The notes below the pieces were generated by a model, which saw only the letters and a list, made by a program, of their open reading frames with translations, did no database searches and had not been told where the DNA came from. DNA of 64,000 nt from Cacajao melanocephalus (taxonomy: Eukaryota > Chordata > Mammalia > Primates > Pitheciidae). The stretch's first letter is position 1. Each line of letters opens with the position of its first letter. This document shows positions 35,013 to 50,132 of this stretch, piece after piece. The stretch spans positions 16,083-80,082 of the forward strand of contig CAUYLG010071768.1 of NCBI GenBank assembly GCA_963573385.1. The letters are read 5' to 3'. The translations under genes were made by a program, and so were the position numbers.

Positions 35013-37126
35013 AAAAATAAATTCCAACCAAGAATTTCATGTGCAGCCAAAGTAAGCTTTATAAGCAAAGGAGAAATAAGATCCTTTTCAGAGAAGCAAA
35101 TGCTGAGGGAATTTGTTTCCATCAGGCATGTTTTACAAGAGTTTTTGAAGGAAGCACAAAATATGGAAAGGAAAGACCAATACCAGCCAATACAAAGACA
35201 CACTGAAGTACACAGACCAGTGACACTATAAAGCAACCACATAAACAAGTCTGCAAAATAACCAGCTAGCATCATGATGACAGATAAAATTCACACTTAT
35301 CAATGCTAACCTTAAATGTAAATGGGCTAAATGCCCATTTAAAACACACAGAATGGTAAGGTGGATAAAGAACCAAGACAACTCATTGGTATGCTGTCTT
35401 CCAAAGACCCAATCTCACATGCAAAGACGCACATAGGCTCAAAATAAAGGGATGCAGAAAAATCGACCAAGCAAATGAAAAAAAGAAAAAAGCACGGGTT
35501 GCAATCCTAGTTTCTGATAAAAACAGACTTTAATCCAAGAAAGATCAAAAAAGACGAAGAAGGGCATTATAAAGATGTAAGTATCCTAAATATATATGCA
35601 CCCAAAACAGGAGTACCCATATTCATAAAGCAAGTTATGAGAGACCATCAAAGAGACTTAGATACCCACACAATAATAGTGGGAGATGTTAATATCCCAC
35701 TGACAATATTAGACAAATCATCGAGACAGAAAATTACTAAGATATTCAGGACCCAAAATCAGCACGAGAGCAAATTGACCTGATAGATATCTACAGAACT
35801 TTCCACCCAAAAACAACAGGATACAGATTCTTCTTATTGCCACATGGCACATACACTAAAATTGATCATATAATTGGAAGTAAAACACTCCTCGGCAAAT
35901 GCAAAAGAACTGAAATCATAACAACCTGTTGGACCACAGCACAATTAAATTAGAAATCAAGAGTAAGAAATTCACTCAAAACCATATAATTACATGGAAA
36001 TTGAATAACCTGCTCCTGAAGGACTTTTGGGTAAATAATGAAATTAAGGCAGAAATCAAGAAGTTCTTTGAAACTAATGAGAACAAAGATGCAATGTACC
36101 AGAATCTGTGGGACACAGCTAAGACAGCGTTAAGGGGGAAATTTATATCACTACAGGCCCACATCTCAAAGTGAGAAAGATCAATAAACAACCTGACATC
36201 ACAACTAAGAGAACTAGAGAATCAAGACCAAACAAATCCCAAAGCTAGCAGAAGACAAGAAATAACCAAAATCAGAGTTGAACTGAAGGAGACTGAGACA
36301 AGAAAAACCATTCAAAAGACCAACAAATCCAGGATCTGGCTTTTTGAAAAATTTAATAAAATAGACCACTAGCTAGACTAATAAAAAAGAAAAGAAGGAA
36401 GATTGAAATAAACACAATCAGAAATGACAAGGAAATTTTACCACTGACCCCATAGAAATACACACAAACATCAGAGGATATTATGAACACCTCTATGCAC
36501 ATAAACTAGAAAATCTAAAAGAAATGGATACATTTCTGGACACAAACACCCTCCTAAGACTGAACCAGGAAGAAACTGAATGCCTGAACAGACCTATAAT
36601 GAGTTCTGTAATTGAGGCAGTAATAGATAGCCTATCAACCAAACAAAGCCCAGGACCAAACGGATTCACAGCTGAAGTCTATCAGATGTACAAAGAATAG
36701 CTGGTATCATTCCTACTGAAACTATTCCAAAAATTGAGAAGGAGGGACTTCTTCTTAACTCATTCTATAAAGCCAGAATCATCTTGATACAAAATCCCGG
36801 TTAAGATGAAAAAAAAAAAATTGAGTGAGAGAGAGAGGAAAAAAAAAAAAAAACTTCAGGCCAATATCCATGATGAATATTGACGCAAAAAATCCTCAAC
36901 AAAATTCTGGCAAACCAAATCCCGCAGCGTATCAAAAAGCTTATCCACCATGATCAGGTGGGCTTTATCACACTGGGATGGTTGGTTCAATATACGCAAA
37001 TCAGTAAATGTGATTAATCACATGAAGAGAACTAAAGAGAAAAATCACATGATTATCTCAACAGATGCAAAAAAACTGCTTTCAATAAAATTCAACATCC
37101 TTTTATGTTAAAAAATCTCAATACAG

Positions 37127-37478
<352 letters not shown>

Positions 37479-38113
37479 CTAAGCAAAAAGAACAAAGCTG
37501 GAAGCATCACACTACCCAACTTCAAACTATACAACAGGGCTAGAGTAATGGAAACAGTATAATACTGGTACAAAAACAGACACATAAACCAATGGAACAG
37601 AATAGAGAACCCAGAAATAAGGCCACACAACTACAGCTATCTGATCTTTGACAAACCTGACAAAAACAAGCAATGGGGAAAGGATTCCTTATTCAATAAA
37701 TGGTGCTAGCCATATGCAAAAGATTGAAACTGGACCCCTTCCTTAAACTGTACACAAAAGTTAACTCAAGATGGATTAAAGACTTAAATGTAAAATCCAA
37801 AACTATAAAAACCCTGGAAAACAACCTAGGCAATACCATTCAGGACATGGACACGGGCAAAGATTGCATGACAAAGACACCAAAAGCAATTGCAACAAGA
37901 GCAAAAACTGACAAATGGGATCTAATTAAACTGAAGAGCTTCTGCACAGCAAAAGAAACTATCAACAGAGTAAAGAGACAAACTACAGAATGGGAGAACA
38001 TTTTTGCAAACTATGCATCTGACAAAGGTTTAATATCCAGCATCCATAAGGAACTTAAGCAAATTTACAAGAAAAACAATACAATCCCATTAAAAAGTGG
38101 GCAAAGGACATGA

Positions 38114-38479
<366 letters not shown>

Positions 38480-39245
38480 TAACACTGATCATTAGAGAAA
38501 TGCAAGTCAGAACCACAATGTGATACCATGTCACACCAGCCAGAATTACTATTATTAAAAAGTCAAGGAAAAAAAGAACAGATGCTGGCAAGGTTGTGGA
38601 CAAAAAAGAATGCTTATACACTGTTGGTGGGAGTGTAAATTAATTCAACCATTGTGGAAGATAGTGTGGCAATTCCTCAAGGATCTAAAGACAGAAATAC
38701 CAACTGACCTAGCAATCCCGTTTCTGGGTATATATCCAAAGGAATATAAATCATTCTATTATAAAGACACATGCACATGTATTTTCATTGCAGCACTATT
38801 CAGAACAGCAAAGATGTGGAATCAACCCAAATGCTCATCAATGATAGACCGGATAAAGAATATCTGGTACATATATGCCATGTAATACTATGCAGCCATA
38901 AAAAAGAACGAGATCATATCCTTTGCAGGAACATGGATGGAGCTGGAGCCATTATCCTTAGCAAACTCACACAAGAACAGAAAATCAAATACCAAATGTT
39001 CTCACTTTTAAGTGGGAGCTAGATGATGAGAGCTTATGGACACATAGAAGGGAACAAAACACACTGGGGTCTATCAGAGGGTAGGTGGTGAAAGGAGGGA
39101 GAGGATCAGGAAAAATAACTAATGGGTGCTAGGCTTAATATCTGAGCAATGAAATAATCTGTACAACAAACCCCATGAAACAAGTTTACCTACGCAACAA
39201 ACTTGCACATGTACCTCTGAACTTAAAACAAAAGTTAAAAAAGTT

Positions 39246-39568
<323 letters not shown>

Positions 39569-40394
39569 GGCAAAAATTGTCAGAAGCATCTGCTACTACC
39601 ACACAGTTCAAAACAAAGAATAACAAATAGAGTAGGCTCACTGAGTACTTTCATACTGCATCATTTATTGTTGTGTATTTGCATGATTATTTTGCATAAT
39701 TTATACATTTTTATTTTACAGTCATTTGTATTCATTCATTCATTTTGCAACCTGCTTATTTCAGTTCAATGTCTCCAGTGGCCAGAGCTTCTCCCAGCAG
39801 CTCAGGGTGCAAAGCGGGAAGTGGACCCAGATAGGTCAATTGCAGGGTGCACTCACACACACATCTCCACTCGCTCACACTGGGACAATTGAGACACACC
39901 AGTTAATCTAACTTGCATATCTTTGTGATGTGTCAGGAAACCAGACTACCCAGAGAAAGCCCACACAGACATGGGGAGAAGATGCAAAGCCCACCCAGAC
40001 GGTGGCCCCAGCAGGGAAGCAATTTTTTTTTCTCATCAATGCTGTAACAAGATGACATTGAATAAAATGACCTTATTGAAGGATTTGCTGTAATTAATTT
40101 GCCTTTTATCCAGTTATATCATTTATTTAGTCTCAGCTGTACCATAAACTACCATATACAATAAACTACCTTTTATCTAAGGCAATAGCAGTGGGAGAGT
40201 GGAGAATAGAGATTTTAGAAATATCTCAGAAGAATAACTGACAGCATTAAATAAATAAAGGAAGAAAGGACTGTAAAATGACCGCTTTGTTTCCAGCTTC
40301 AACAACAGTATATAGTAGTGCCATTTACCTAGGTAGAGAATAGAAGAGAAGCAGGTTTGGGGTAAGGGTTGGGAGCACTGGAAGTAAATAAGTT
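39569..40394. other. Intergenic, includes an unnamed ancient repeat
   Basis: The block at about 39880-40075 (with 'gtcaggaaaccagactaccc' and 'acagacatggggagaagatg') resembles a low-copy ancient vertebrate repeat motif that I remember but cannot name. The rest is unassigned, and no gene is supported. Confidence 0.45.
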
Positions 40395-40640
40395 GTTTGG
40401 ACACTGACACATGGAATGCCTATAAACAATTAAGTGGAAATGTCCAGTAGACTACTGGAAGTATGAATCTGTAGTTCAGGAAAAATATGTGGGCTAGAGG
40501 TATAGATCTGATAATCATCAGTTATGTGCGTTTCAGTTGAAGTCACGGACATGGATGATATTGCACAGGGAATGTGGAAAGAATGAAAAAGAGGAAGACA
40601 AACAACAACACCTTGAGGAAGACTATGATTTAAGGGGACA
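40395..40640 (-). mobile_element. L2 fragment, antisense
   Basis: Reverse-complement L2 text: 'tggaaatgtccagtagacta' near 40436, 'gaggtatagatctgataatc' near 40497 and 'caccttgaggaagac' near 40610. It is old and non-coding. Confidence 0.65.
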
Positions 40641-40767
40641 GAAACAATCAATTATTATCGTGTATAAGAAGTACTGTGATAAATACATGAATGTGATACC
40701 CTAGTGACTGTAAATGAAATTCATCAATTTGGTGGGGAGACGTTATCACAAAAAGTTTCACTTTGGG

Positions 40768-40892
40768 CCAGGTGTGGTGGCTTATGCCTGTAATCCCAGC
40801 AATTTGGGAAGCCTAGGCAGAAGAATTGCTTGAGCCCAGGAGTGGAGACCAGCCTGGGTGACATAATAAGACTCTGTCTCTTAAAAAAAAAA
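40768..40892 (+). mobile_element. FLAM-like Alu left monomer
   Basis: A single left arm with an A tail. A near-perfect 17-bp duplication (aaaagttt-c/t-actttggg) sits at 40751-40767 and 40893-40909, so it inserted as a monomer. Confidence 0.9.
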
Positions 40893-40906
40893 AAAAGTTT
40901 TACTTT

Positions 40907-40925
40907 GGGGTGTGTGTGTGTGTGT
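40907..40925 (+). repeat. (GT)n microsatellite
   Basis: About eight GT units lying between a sense Alu monomer and an antisense Alu. Confidence 0.85.
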
Positions 40926-41224
40926 ATTTTTTTTGAGACAGAGTCTCACTCTGTCACCCAGGCTGGAGTGCAATGGCATGGCCTAGGCTCACTGCAACTT
41001 CCACCTCCTGAGTTCAAATGATTCTCCTGCCTCAGTCCCCCAAGTAGCTGAGTAGCTGGGACTACAGGCTCGTGCCATCAAGCCTGGCTAATTTTTGTAT
41101 TTTTAATAGAGACAGAGTTTCACCATGTTGACCAGGCTTGTCTCGAAGTCCTAATTTCAAGTGATCCACTCATCTCAGCCTCCCAGAGTGCTGAGATTAC
41201 AGGCGTAAACCACCATACCTGGCC
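40926..41224 (-). mobile_element. Alu, antisense
   Basis: A full reverse-complement dimer ending 'accatacctggcc'. It contains a small duplication of the 'agtagctg' block near 41045. It faces the monomer at 40768-40892 tail to tail, with about 33 bp between them. Confidence 0.9.
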
Positions 41225-43007
<1,783 letters not shown>

Positions 43008-43069
43008 GTATTAGAGGTATGACAGGGTTCTGTGATTCTACTCCAGAGCCGTGGGATTATGTTGTTAAA

Positions 43070-43345
43070 AACGGGTGGGGGCAGTGTGCTGGCTCATACC
43101 TGTAATACTAGCATTTTGGGAGGCTGAGGCAGGAGGATCACTTGAGCCTAGCCCAGCCCTGGCAATATAGTGAGACTCCCATCTCTATAAAAAATGTTTA
43201 AAAATTAGCTGGGTGTGGTGATGTGCACCTGCAGCCCCAGCTACTCGAGAGGCTGAGGTGGTCTGGAGCCTGGAAGATGAAGGCTGTAGTATGCTATGAC
43301 GGCACCACTGCACTCCAGCCTGGGTGGCAGAGTGACACTCTGTGA
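43070..43345 (+). mobile_element. Old Alu (AluJ-like), sense
   Basis: A diverged dimer from a 'gctggctcatacctgtaata' block to 'gcactccagcctgggtggca', with a gap in the left arm. The tail is degraded and no clear target-site duplication is seen. Confidence 0.85.
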
Positions 43346-43533
43346 ATAAGGAACTGTCAGTATGTGCACAAACTTGTGTTAAGGAAAGACACTAAGGAAA
43401 AGAAATACTGGGTCACTATAGTGTTATATATTTTGTACAGGGGAAGAGGCTCTAATATAGTATACATAAATATTCCCATAGGAGCATGAGAATTTTTTCA
43501 AACCTATACTTACCAAAACAATCTTTTAGTGAT

Positions 43534-43940
43534 TTTGTTAGTTTGCTAGCTACTGTATTAGTTGCTAAGACTGCCATAACAAAGTACCACAGACTGCGTG
43601 GCTTAAACAACATAAATTTATTTTCTCACAATTCTGGAGGCTAGAAGTCAGTCTGAAGTCCAGGTATCAGCAGGGTTTGTTTCTCCTGAGGCCTCTCTCC
43701 TTGGCTTGCAGATGGCTGTCTCCTTCCTGTGTCTTCACTTGGTTTTTCCTTTGTGTGTCTGTGTCCTAACTGCCTCTTACAAGAATACCGGTCATATTGG
43801 ATTAGGGCCCATTCTAATGACCTCATTTTTACTTAATTACCTCTTTAAAGGTCATATCTCCAAATACAGTCGCATTCTAAGACATGGGGGTTAGGACTTC
43901 AACATATACATTTTGGGGGGGCACAATTCAGCCCATAACA
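43534..43940 (-). repeat. MLT1-like ERVL-MaLR solo LTR, antisense
   Basis: Reverse-complement LTR text runs from 'gccataacaaagtaccacag' near 43572 to 'cacaattcagcccataaca'. The LTR end motif appears twice at the left edge ('gttagtttgctag' then 'gtattagttgctaag'), a small terminal duplication. A candidate 5-bp target duplication, gtgat, lies at 43529-43533 and 43941-43945. Confidence 0.75.
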
Positions 43941-44014
43941 GTGATTATTTCAGGTTTCCACATACATGAATATGAAGAACATTCCCTGTAAGTATATATC
44001 CTCTAGTATACATA

Positions 44015-44397
44015 TGAATTACTCCATTCTCACACTGTTTTAAAGAACTACCTGAGACTGGGTAAGTTATGAAGAAAAGAGGTTTAATTGGCTCATAGTT
44101 CTGCAGGCTGTACAGGAAGCATGGCTGGGAGGCCTCAGGAAACTTAAAAGCATGATGGAAGGGCGAAGGGGAAGCAAGCATGTCTTCACATGGTGGCAGA
44201 GAGAGAGAGAGTAAAGGGGGAAGTGCCACACACTTTTAAATTACAAGATCTTGTGATAACACATTCACTACTATGAGTACAGCAAGGGGGAAATTCATCC
44301 CCATGATTCAATCACCTCTCATCAGGCCCCTCTCCCAACACTGGGAATTATAATTCAACATGAGATTTGGGTGGGGATATAGAGCCAAACCATATCA
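44015..44397 (-). repeat. MST/THE1-type MaLR solo LTR, antisense
   Basis: Reverse-complement MST-like LTR with 'ctacctgagactgggtaa' near 44049 and 'gagccaaaccatatca' at the end. Flanks acata (44010-44014) and acatt (44398-44402) match 4 of 5. No internal region is present. It lies 75 bp from the preceding LTR in the same orientation. Confidence 0.85.
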
Positions 44398-44479
44398 ACA
44401 TTTAAAAATCAATTTTTTGGCAAAATCTGCTTAACTGTGAGTTACTTTTCTAAATGTCTTATCTACCTGGAGAATCAAC

Positions 44480-44640
44480 ATCCACTCGCTTAATACCTAC
44501 CCTGTTCCAGGTACTGGTGTAGGTGCTCAACCTGGAAAGACAAGGGAATGCATTTCCTGCCCTTGAGAAGTTTACACTCTAGAGGGGGAGAAATACTATA
44601 AATAACAAATACAATAAAATGTGTTAAGCATTATTAAAGA
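44480..44640 (-). mobile_element. L2 fragment, antisense
   Basis: Reverse-complement L2 3' text: 'accctgttccaggtactggt' near 44500 and 'cctgcccttgagaagtttac' near 44557. Confidence 0.65.
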
Positions 44641-44795
44641 AGAAATGCAATATTGAAGGAACAAATTCAGCTAGACCATGGTGACCCAACCAAGGTAAAG
44701 GAATATATTAAGCCCTAGAATACTGTTTAATTAATACTACTGCATAAAGTATTAGAGTTTATTATTTTTATGACTTAATTTACTCATTTGTTTAA

Positions 44796-45070
44796 TTTTT
44801 TGCCTAAAGTCTTAAAACCCATTTGATGTATATATCTTTAAATACACTTTATAAAATATTGTTTATATTTGTCAAAAAATTCAGTAGAAATATGTGAATT
44901 TTGTCATCATAAAATGGTTGTGACCATTTCTTTAGTTTTTTTTTTTGCCTCCAGTCTTAAAACCCTATTGATTTAGATATCTTTAAAAATTATTTATAAA
45001 ATGTTGTTTATATTTGCCAAAAAATTAGTAGAAATATGTGAATTTTGTCATTGTAATATGGTCATGACCT
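44796..45070 (+). repeat. Tandem duplication, two ~145-bp units
   Basis: Unit 1 (44796-44940) and unit 2 (44941-45070) share 'cagtagaaatatgtgaattt'-type text and the same order of blocks: tgcct at 44801 and 44946, 'agtcttaaaacc', 'tatctttaaa' and 'gtgaattttgtcat'. The period is 145 bp and identity by eye is about 85 percent. I recognise no transposon. Confidence 0.85.
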
Positions 45071-46084
45071 TGCAGATTATGTTATTCAAATTAAAAATCA
45101 GTCTTGATAGGATACTATAAAGTAATCATTAACAACAATGCTATATAGAAGAACTCGGAAATCTAAGAACGGTTCAAAAAGAACTATACAGAATTGTTTG
45201 CAAAGTTCTGAAACAATCCCTAATAATACATAAGAACCAGAGTAAAAAGTGGTGAGATAACCCAATTCATAATGAAGTACTGTATCACTTAGCATATATT
45301 GATTATACAAAAGTTATTCTGATATTATGATACACTTCAAGAAGCATTCAGTCCATTCTAAATTATTTTTCATAATACCACCATATTTCCTGATCACCAA
45401 GAATAAATTGATCACCAATCCCTACATACGCCAATGATTCTTCATTTTAGATCTCTTTTCCTTAGTCCTTCAAAGATGCTATTTAGAAACAGAAAGTCAG
45501 CAAATACTACCAAGAAAAAGTCAGAGACTCCTCTTTGGAGTTGTGTATTCAAAAATGTACTCTAATATGTGTATAACAAATAAAGAGAAATATGGCATGA
45601 CAAATGCTAACAAAATTTATTTCATAAAGTAACCAGCTTTTGCTTCCTATAGATTTCTTCATCCTCAGCTTTCATGAAATTAAATACAAAACTGTGATTT
45701 AGCTTTAAAATTTTTTTAAATGAGAAATTTGAACTGAATTATTTTATGGTCTTTGCCAGGAACGTTGAAGGGTCTGAGATTTTACTATGGACAAGTTAAT
45801 AAGTTAGTCAGCCACATAGATGCTGGCAGAATACACAAGACTCCAGGGTCAGAGACGAAGAATAGTTGACTAACACCAGCAGTGGCAGTAGCCAGAGTGT
45901 CAGCAATTGTACCAGTTCCCTGAGCTCCACTTCCCACAGTGTGATGCAAAGAAGGCCAGAAGATACCTGCATATGTAGTGGAGTACATTATAATAGAATA
46001 ATCCTGAATTTATCATTTATAATAGGCAGTAAGCTCTGGAAGGAAACTATCTCTGTTTCTCATGCCTGCTCACAATCCATTCTT
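45071..46084. other. Unannotated intergenic sequence
   Basis: AT-rich with no gene or repeat recognised. The open frame 45866-46087 is repetitive in serine codons and is not supported as a gene. Confidence 0.5.
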
Positions 46085-46435
46085 TAAAAATTGACATGTA
46101 ATTCACATATCATAACACTCTCAAAGTGTACAATTCAGTAGTTTTGAGTATATTCACAAAGTTGTGCAACCATCACCACTCCATAATGCTGTAATTCCAG
46201 AGCATTTTCTATTATCTAAGAAACAAAAAACTCATACCCATGGTACCATGGTAGTTACTTCCTATTCCCCCTTCTCTAACTCCCTAGGAATCACTAATCT
46301 ATTTTTTTTTCTCTGTGGATGTGCCTGTTCTGGACATTTCACGTAAATTAAATCATACAATATGTGGCTTTTTGTGACTGGATTCTTTCGCTTAGCATAA
46401 TATTTTCAAGGTTCATCAGATATTTATTGCCTGGA
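46085..46435 (-). mobile_element. Old L1 (L1M) 3' fragment, antisense
   Basis: Reverse-complement L1M 3' region: 'taattcacatatcataacac' near 46099, 'tgtgcaaccatcaccactcc' near 46162, 'aaatcatacaatatgtggct' near 46349 and 'cgcttagcataatattttca' near 46389. Confidence 0.75.
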
Positions 46436-46599
46436 TCCCCCTGTGCCTTGACCCACCTGCCTGACTGGATATTTAGGCACCAGATACAGCCTGCACAACA
46501 GTGGAGCCTGCTAAGGCTTTCTACCTGAATGACCACCTCCTTGCTCTTCCACCACCACCTCAAGCCAAACTATACAGATGAATTGGTTCCCAGGTCCTT

Positions 46600-47767
<1,168 letters not shown>

Positions 47768-47955
47768 CAGTCATTTTCAAGTTTTAGTGGGCATCAAAAT
47801 CACCTGGTGGGCTTGGTAAGACACAGATTGCTGGATTTCACCACAGAGTTTCTAATCCAGTAGATCTGGGTTGGTGCTCAATAATTTTTATTTCTATCAG
47901 GTTTTCAGGTAATGCTGATGCTGTTGGTCTGGGAATCATAGTTAGAGAACCACTG
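47768..47955 (-). mobile_element. MER5A (hAT-Charlie MITE)
   Basis: It has inverted CAGT...ACTG ends, a 'catcaaaatcacctggtggg' block near 47793 and 'agagaaccactg' at the end. 8-bp flanks ttctattt (47760-47767) and ttctaggt (47956-47963) match 6 of 8, as expected for an old hAT target-site duplication. The strand is a best guess because the element is near-palindromic at its ends. Confidence 0.85.
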
Positions 47956-48182
47956 TTCTAGGTCAACACTCTTTGTATTGACCACCGGTTTATCTCCATG
48001 GCTTGTCCTCTGGACCCTTTCCTGTGAATTGCCTTGATGTATAGAACTAGCTAATGTAGCTAAGAATTCTCACCTCTGATGGTCACATGGTGAACCCTTT
48101 GGATATGCCATAATCACCCAGAGGCAAGTCTCTAAATTAGAATCAATGATCATGGGTCACTCTAAAGTTAGAAATTTAATGT
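47956..48182. other. Short unannotated spacer
   Basis: Nothing recognised. Confidence 0.5.
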
Positions 48183-48187
48183 GCTGC

Positions 48188-48531
48188 TATATTAGTCCAT
48201 GTTCACACTGCTGATAAAGACATATCCAAGACTGGGCAACTTACAAAAGAAAGAGGCTTAATGGACTTACAGTTCCAAGTCGGTGGAGAGGCCTCACAAT
48301 CATGGCGGAAGCTGAAAGGCATGTCTCACATGGCAGCAGAGAAGAGAAGAGAGCTTGCGCAGGCAAACTCCCCTTTTTAAAACCATCGGATCTCATGAGA
48401 CTTATTCGCTATAACGAGAACAGCACAGGAAAGACCTGCCCCTGTGATTCAATTACCTCCCACCAGGTCACTCCCACAACACATGGGAATTCAAGATGAG
48501 ATTTGGGTGAGGACGCAGCCAAACAGTATCA
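48188..48531 (-). repeat. MST/THE1-type MaLR solo LTR, antisense
   Basis: Reverse-complement LTR text with 'attagtccatgttcacactg' at the start and 'gcagccaaacagtatca' at the end. A perfect 5-bp target-site duplication, gctgc, lies at 48183-48187 and 48532-48536. Confidence 0.9.
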
Positions 48532-48536
48532 GCTGC

Positions 48537-49519
48537 CTAGAGGTAAGAGCTCAGAATCAAGATGTAGGATTTATACTCTAAAGCTCTTCAAATGTATTTC
48601 CAAAGTGCAGCTCACTGCCCAAATAAAGCTAGTTCCACTTTCTAGAAGTAACAGAGAGGAAAAATAAATTTAGAAAGTGAAATGCAATCTACTCCTAAAA
48701 AAACAAAATAAATGTAGTCTCTCATATTCAAATTATTTATGTCATTATTAAAATAGACATGTTTGTATGTGTACATATTAACATGATAAATTAAGGGTTA
48801 TCTTCAAGTGTATCTATCTGTGTGCTTTGTGTATGACTTTTCATATATAAGCATATATCTAGGAAATTCTTAACTTACTGTAATTTGTATGTTATAAGCC
48901 TCCAGCCCTTAGAGCAGACTTTCAGCACACAAATACAATTACGGCAGTCAATCTGCTTTCTGATACATTGCAATTACTGCTTTCCTTGTCTCCTGGCTTC
49001 AAATTGGCTCCTTGGACTAGCCCCTACCCCGTATAGTTCCTCTACCTTGTGTCTGGTCAGAGGCCAACACCAGCAGAAACTTTCATGGAAACAGAGGGGT
49101 AGGGTTATAACTACTATATCTGGCAGAAAGGGGAGAAAAATGAGTAAATATGAGAGAGAGTAGGGAAGAGCCAAGGGGGAGGAGTATAAGAGAGAAAGAA
49201 ACCACCAGACACATGTGAATGTCAACAGTGGGTACCCTCTGACTTTTTATTTAGCTGGTGAACTGTCTCTGAAAGGAATTTCAAAAGTGGAGTTCTGACG
49301 AATGTTAGCTTGATTTTAATGTGGGTATAATCGTCTAAGGGTATATTGTTTTCAAGAAGAAATCTGCTCTTCAGTTTCCTGATTTCCATCTTTAATGTCA
49401 CCAAAGATCTCATTCTTTCTGACTTTTTTGGCTACCATGCCTCTAAAGTAAATGCATGGCCTTTGTGTTCTTGCATTCTTATGGATCCCATCCTAGCTGT
49501 GTGAATTTTTCTCTCAGCA
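48537..49519. other. Unannotated intergenic sequence
   Basis: No gene or clear repeat. Short open frames on both strands at 48885-49225 have no domain. Confidence 0.5.
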
Positions 49520-49782
49520 TCCAACCACCCAATATCAAAAATGTTTCTCCTTCTAGATTATTAATCTGCCTTATAGTCTCATGGTATCATCACTCTCCCT
49601 GTCACTCAGTACTAAAATCTCAGAATCTACCATGAGTAGGCTCTTTCCTTGGATGCTTTTTTTTCCTTGTCCACACTTAAAATGAATTCCCATAGACTTC
49701 TTTCTTTGATTCTCATAAACTCTCTACACTCTCCTTTGATGATCTCACCTACTCTCACATATTCAACTAATACTGTTATATA

Positions 49783-50132
49783 TTAGGTTGGTGCAAAAGT
49801 AATTGCAGTTTTTTTGCCATAATGGTGATGGTGTGAAGCAACAACGTGGTGAGGGATTAAACATTATTCTATAGATTTGGAATCAGGCTCACCCCTGTGT
49901 GCCTTTGAATTTGGCCACTATTTTAATGAAACTTTGGAGACATTTTGATGGTGTGAAGCAACAACATGGTGAGGGATTAAAGGAGGAAAATTTTGATGCA
50001 GGCCGGGCCCAGGTGGGAGGATCAATTGAGCCCAAGAGTTTGAGATCAGACTGGGCAAAAAAGCAAGACCCCATCTCTACAAAAAATTTTGCCACGATGG
50101 CAAAAACCACAATTACTTTTGCACCAAGCTAA
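49783..50132 (+). mobile_element. MADE1 mariner MITE split by a 270-bp internal segment
   Basis: The left arm starts 'ttaggttggtgcaaaagtaa' at 49783 and the right arm ends 'ttttgcaccaagctaa' at 50132. TA dinucleotides flank both ends (49781-49782, 50133-50134), the mariner target duplication. MADE1 is normally 80 bp. Here about 270 bp (49821-50090) sits between the arms, and most of it is a copy of sequence found at 51745-51980. Confidence 0.85.
49825..50089 (+). repeat. Local duplication copy inside MADE1
   Basis: 49863-50089 aligns with 51748-51977 at a constant offset of 1885-1888 bp. It includes 'gtgtgcctttgaatttgg' and a partial Alu with the same internal deletion. A 35-bp piece (gatggtgtgaagcaacaacg... 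at 49825-49860) is repeated again at 49947-49981. The sequence stops inside Alu text and continues as the MADE1 right arm. Confidence 0.8.

Noticed and set aside
49783..50132. A miR-548-type microRNA gene from MADE1
   Set aside because: The arms are 270 bp apart, so the usual ~80-nt hairpin precursor cannot form. The other MADE1 copy (31705-31750) is only half an element.
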